NCBI GenBank assembly: GCA_964345695.1
Contig: CAYFSC010000163.1
Location: forward strand, 1 to 6,753
DNA length: 6,753 bases
Direction: 5' to 3'
From: CAYFSC01 sp964345695
Lineage (GTDB): Bacteria > Bacteroidota > Rhodothermia > Rhodothermales > Salinibacteraceae
Positions 6,734 to 6,753 of the stretch are shown one piece after another (the first letter of the stretch is position 1; every line of letters begins with the position of its first letter). Both the position numbers and the translations under genes were made by a program. The notes below the pieces were generated by a model. The model made no database searches, was not told the origin of the DNA, and saw only the letters and a program-made list of their open reading frames with translations.

Positions 6734-6753
6734 GGGGACCGGATGATTCGCGA

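Noticed and set aside
1..6753. Defence system, prophage, CRISPR or mobile element, considered because of the AAA ATPase.
   Set aside because: No nuclease, integrase, transposase, terminal inverted repeats or spacer array is present, and the ATPase motifs fit a Ycf46-like housekeeping-type family better.

Overview
The window holds four genes, all on the minus strand and packed close together, in GC-rich DNA. In transcription order (right to left) they are a Ycf46-like tandem AAA ATPase (6733 to 4871) and then three consecutive amidohydrolase-superfamily proteins (4744 to 2963, 2903 to 1470, 1397 to 90). All four reading frames appear complete. The organism is probably a member of the Bacteroidota/Rhodothermota side of the tree, with a Salinibacter-like halophile as my best guess. 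The reasons are the high GC, the lack of obvious Shine-Dalgarno sequences before any start, the strongly acidic stretches in two proteins, and the exported imidazolonepropionase-like amidohydrolases. This assignment is an inference from style, not from a marker gene.

The ATPase has no signal peptide and should be cytoplasmic. Its first AAA-like module lacks a Walker A motif; its second has intact Walker A, Walker B and arginine-finger motifs. It is separated from the amidohydrolases by about 126 bases, which contain a good sigma-70-type promoter candidate (GTGACA, 17 bases, TATTCT). The amidohydrolases may therefore be their own transcription unit.

The three amidohydrolases each begin with a signal peptide and should work outside the cytoplasm. 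Gaps of 59 to 72 bases separate them, which fits one operon. Only the middle protein keeps the full set of metal ligands of a subtype I binuclear amidohydrolase. The first has lost most of them but carries an acidic insert and an extra C-terminal beta-rich domain. The third has lost them all. The cluster therefore looks like one likely catalyst flanked by two catalytically degenerate paralogues, possibly parts of one complex. The substrate cannot be read from the sequence.

Non-coding features are few. The last 56 bases before the stop codon of the third amidohydrolase (on the downstream side, 34 to 89) are an 8-base-period degenerate repeat (NNNAACAC). An exact 11-base G-rich motif occurs three times around the start of the middle amidohydrolase, where two copies could form a G-quadruplex. 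I found no RNA genes, insertion sequences, CRISPR arrays or convincing terminators, and no stretch over 300 bases without a gene.
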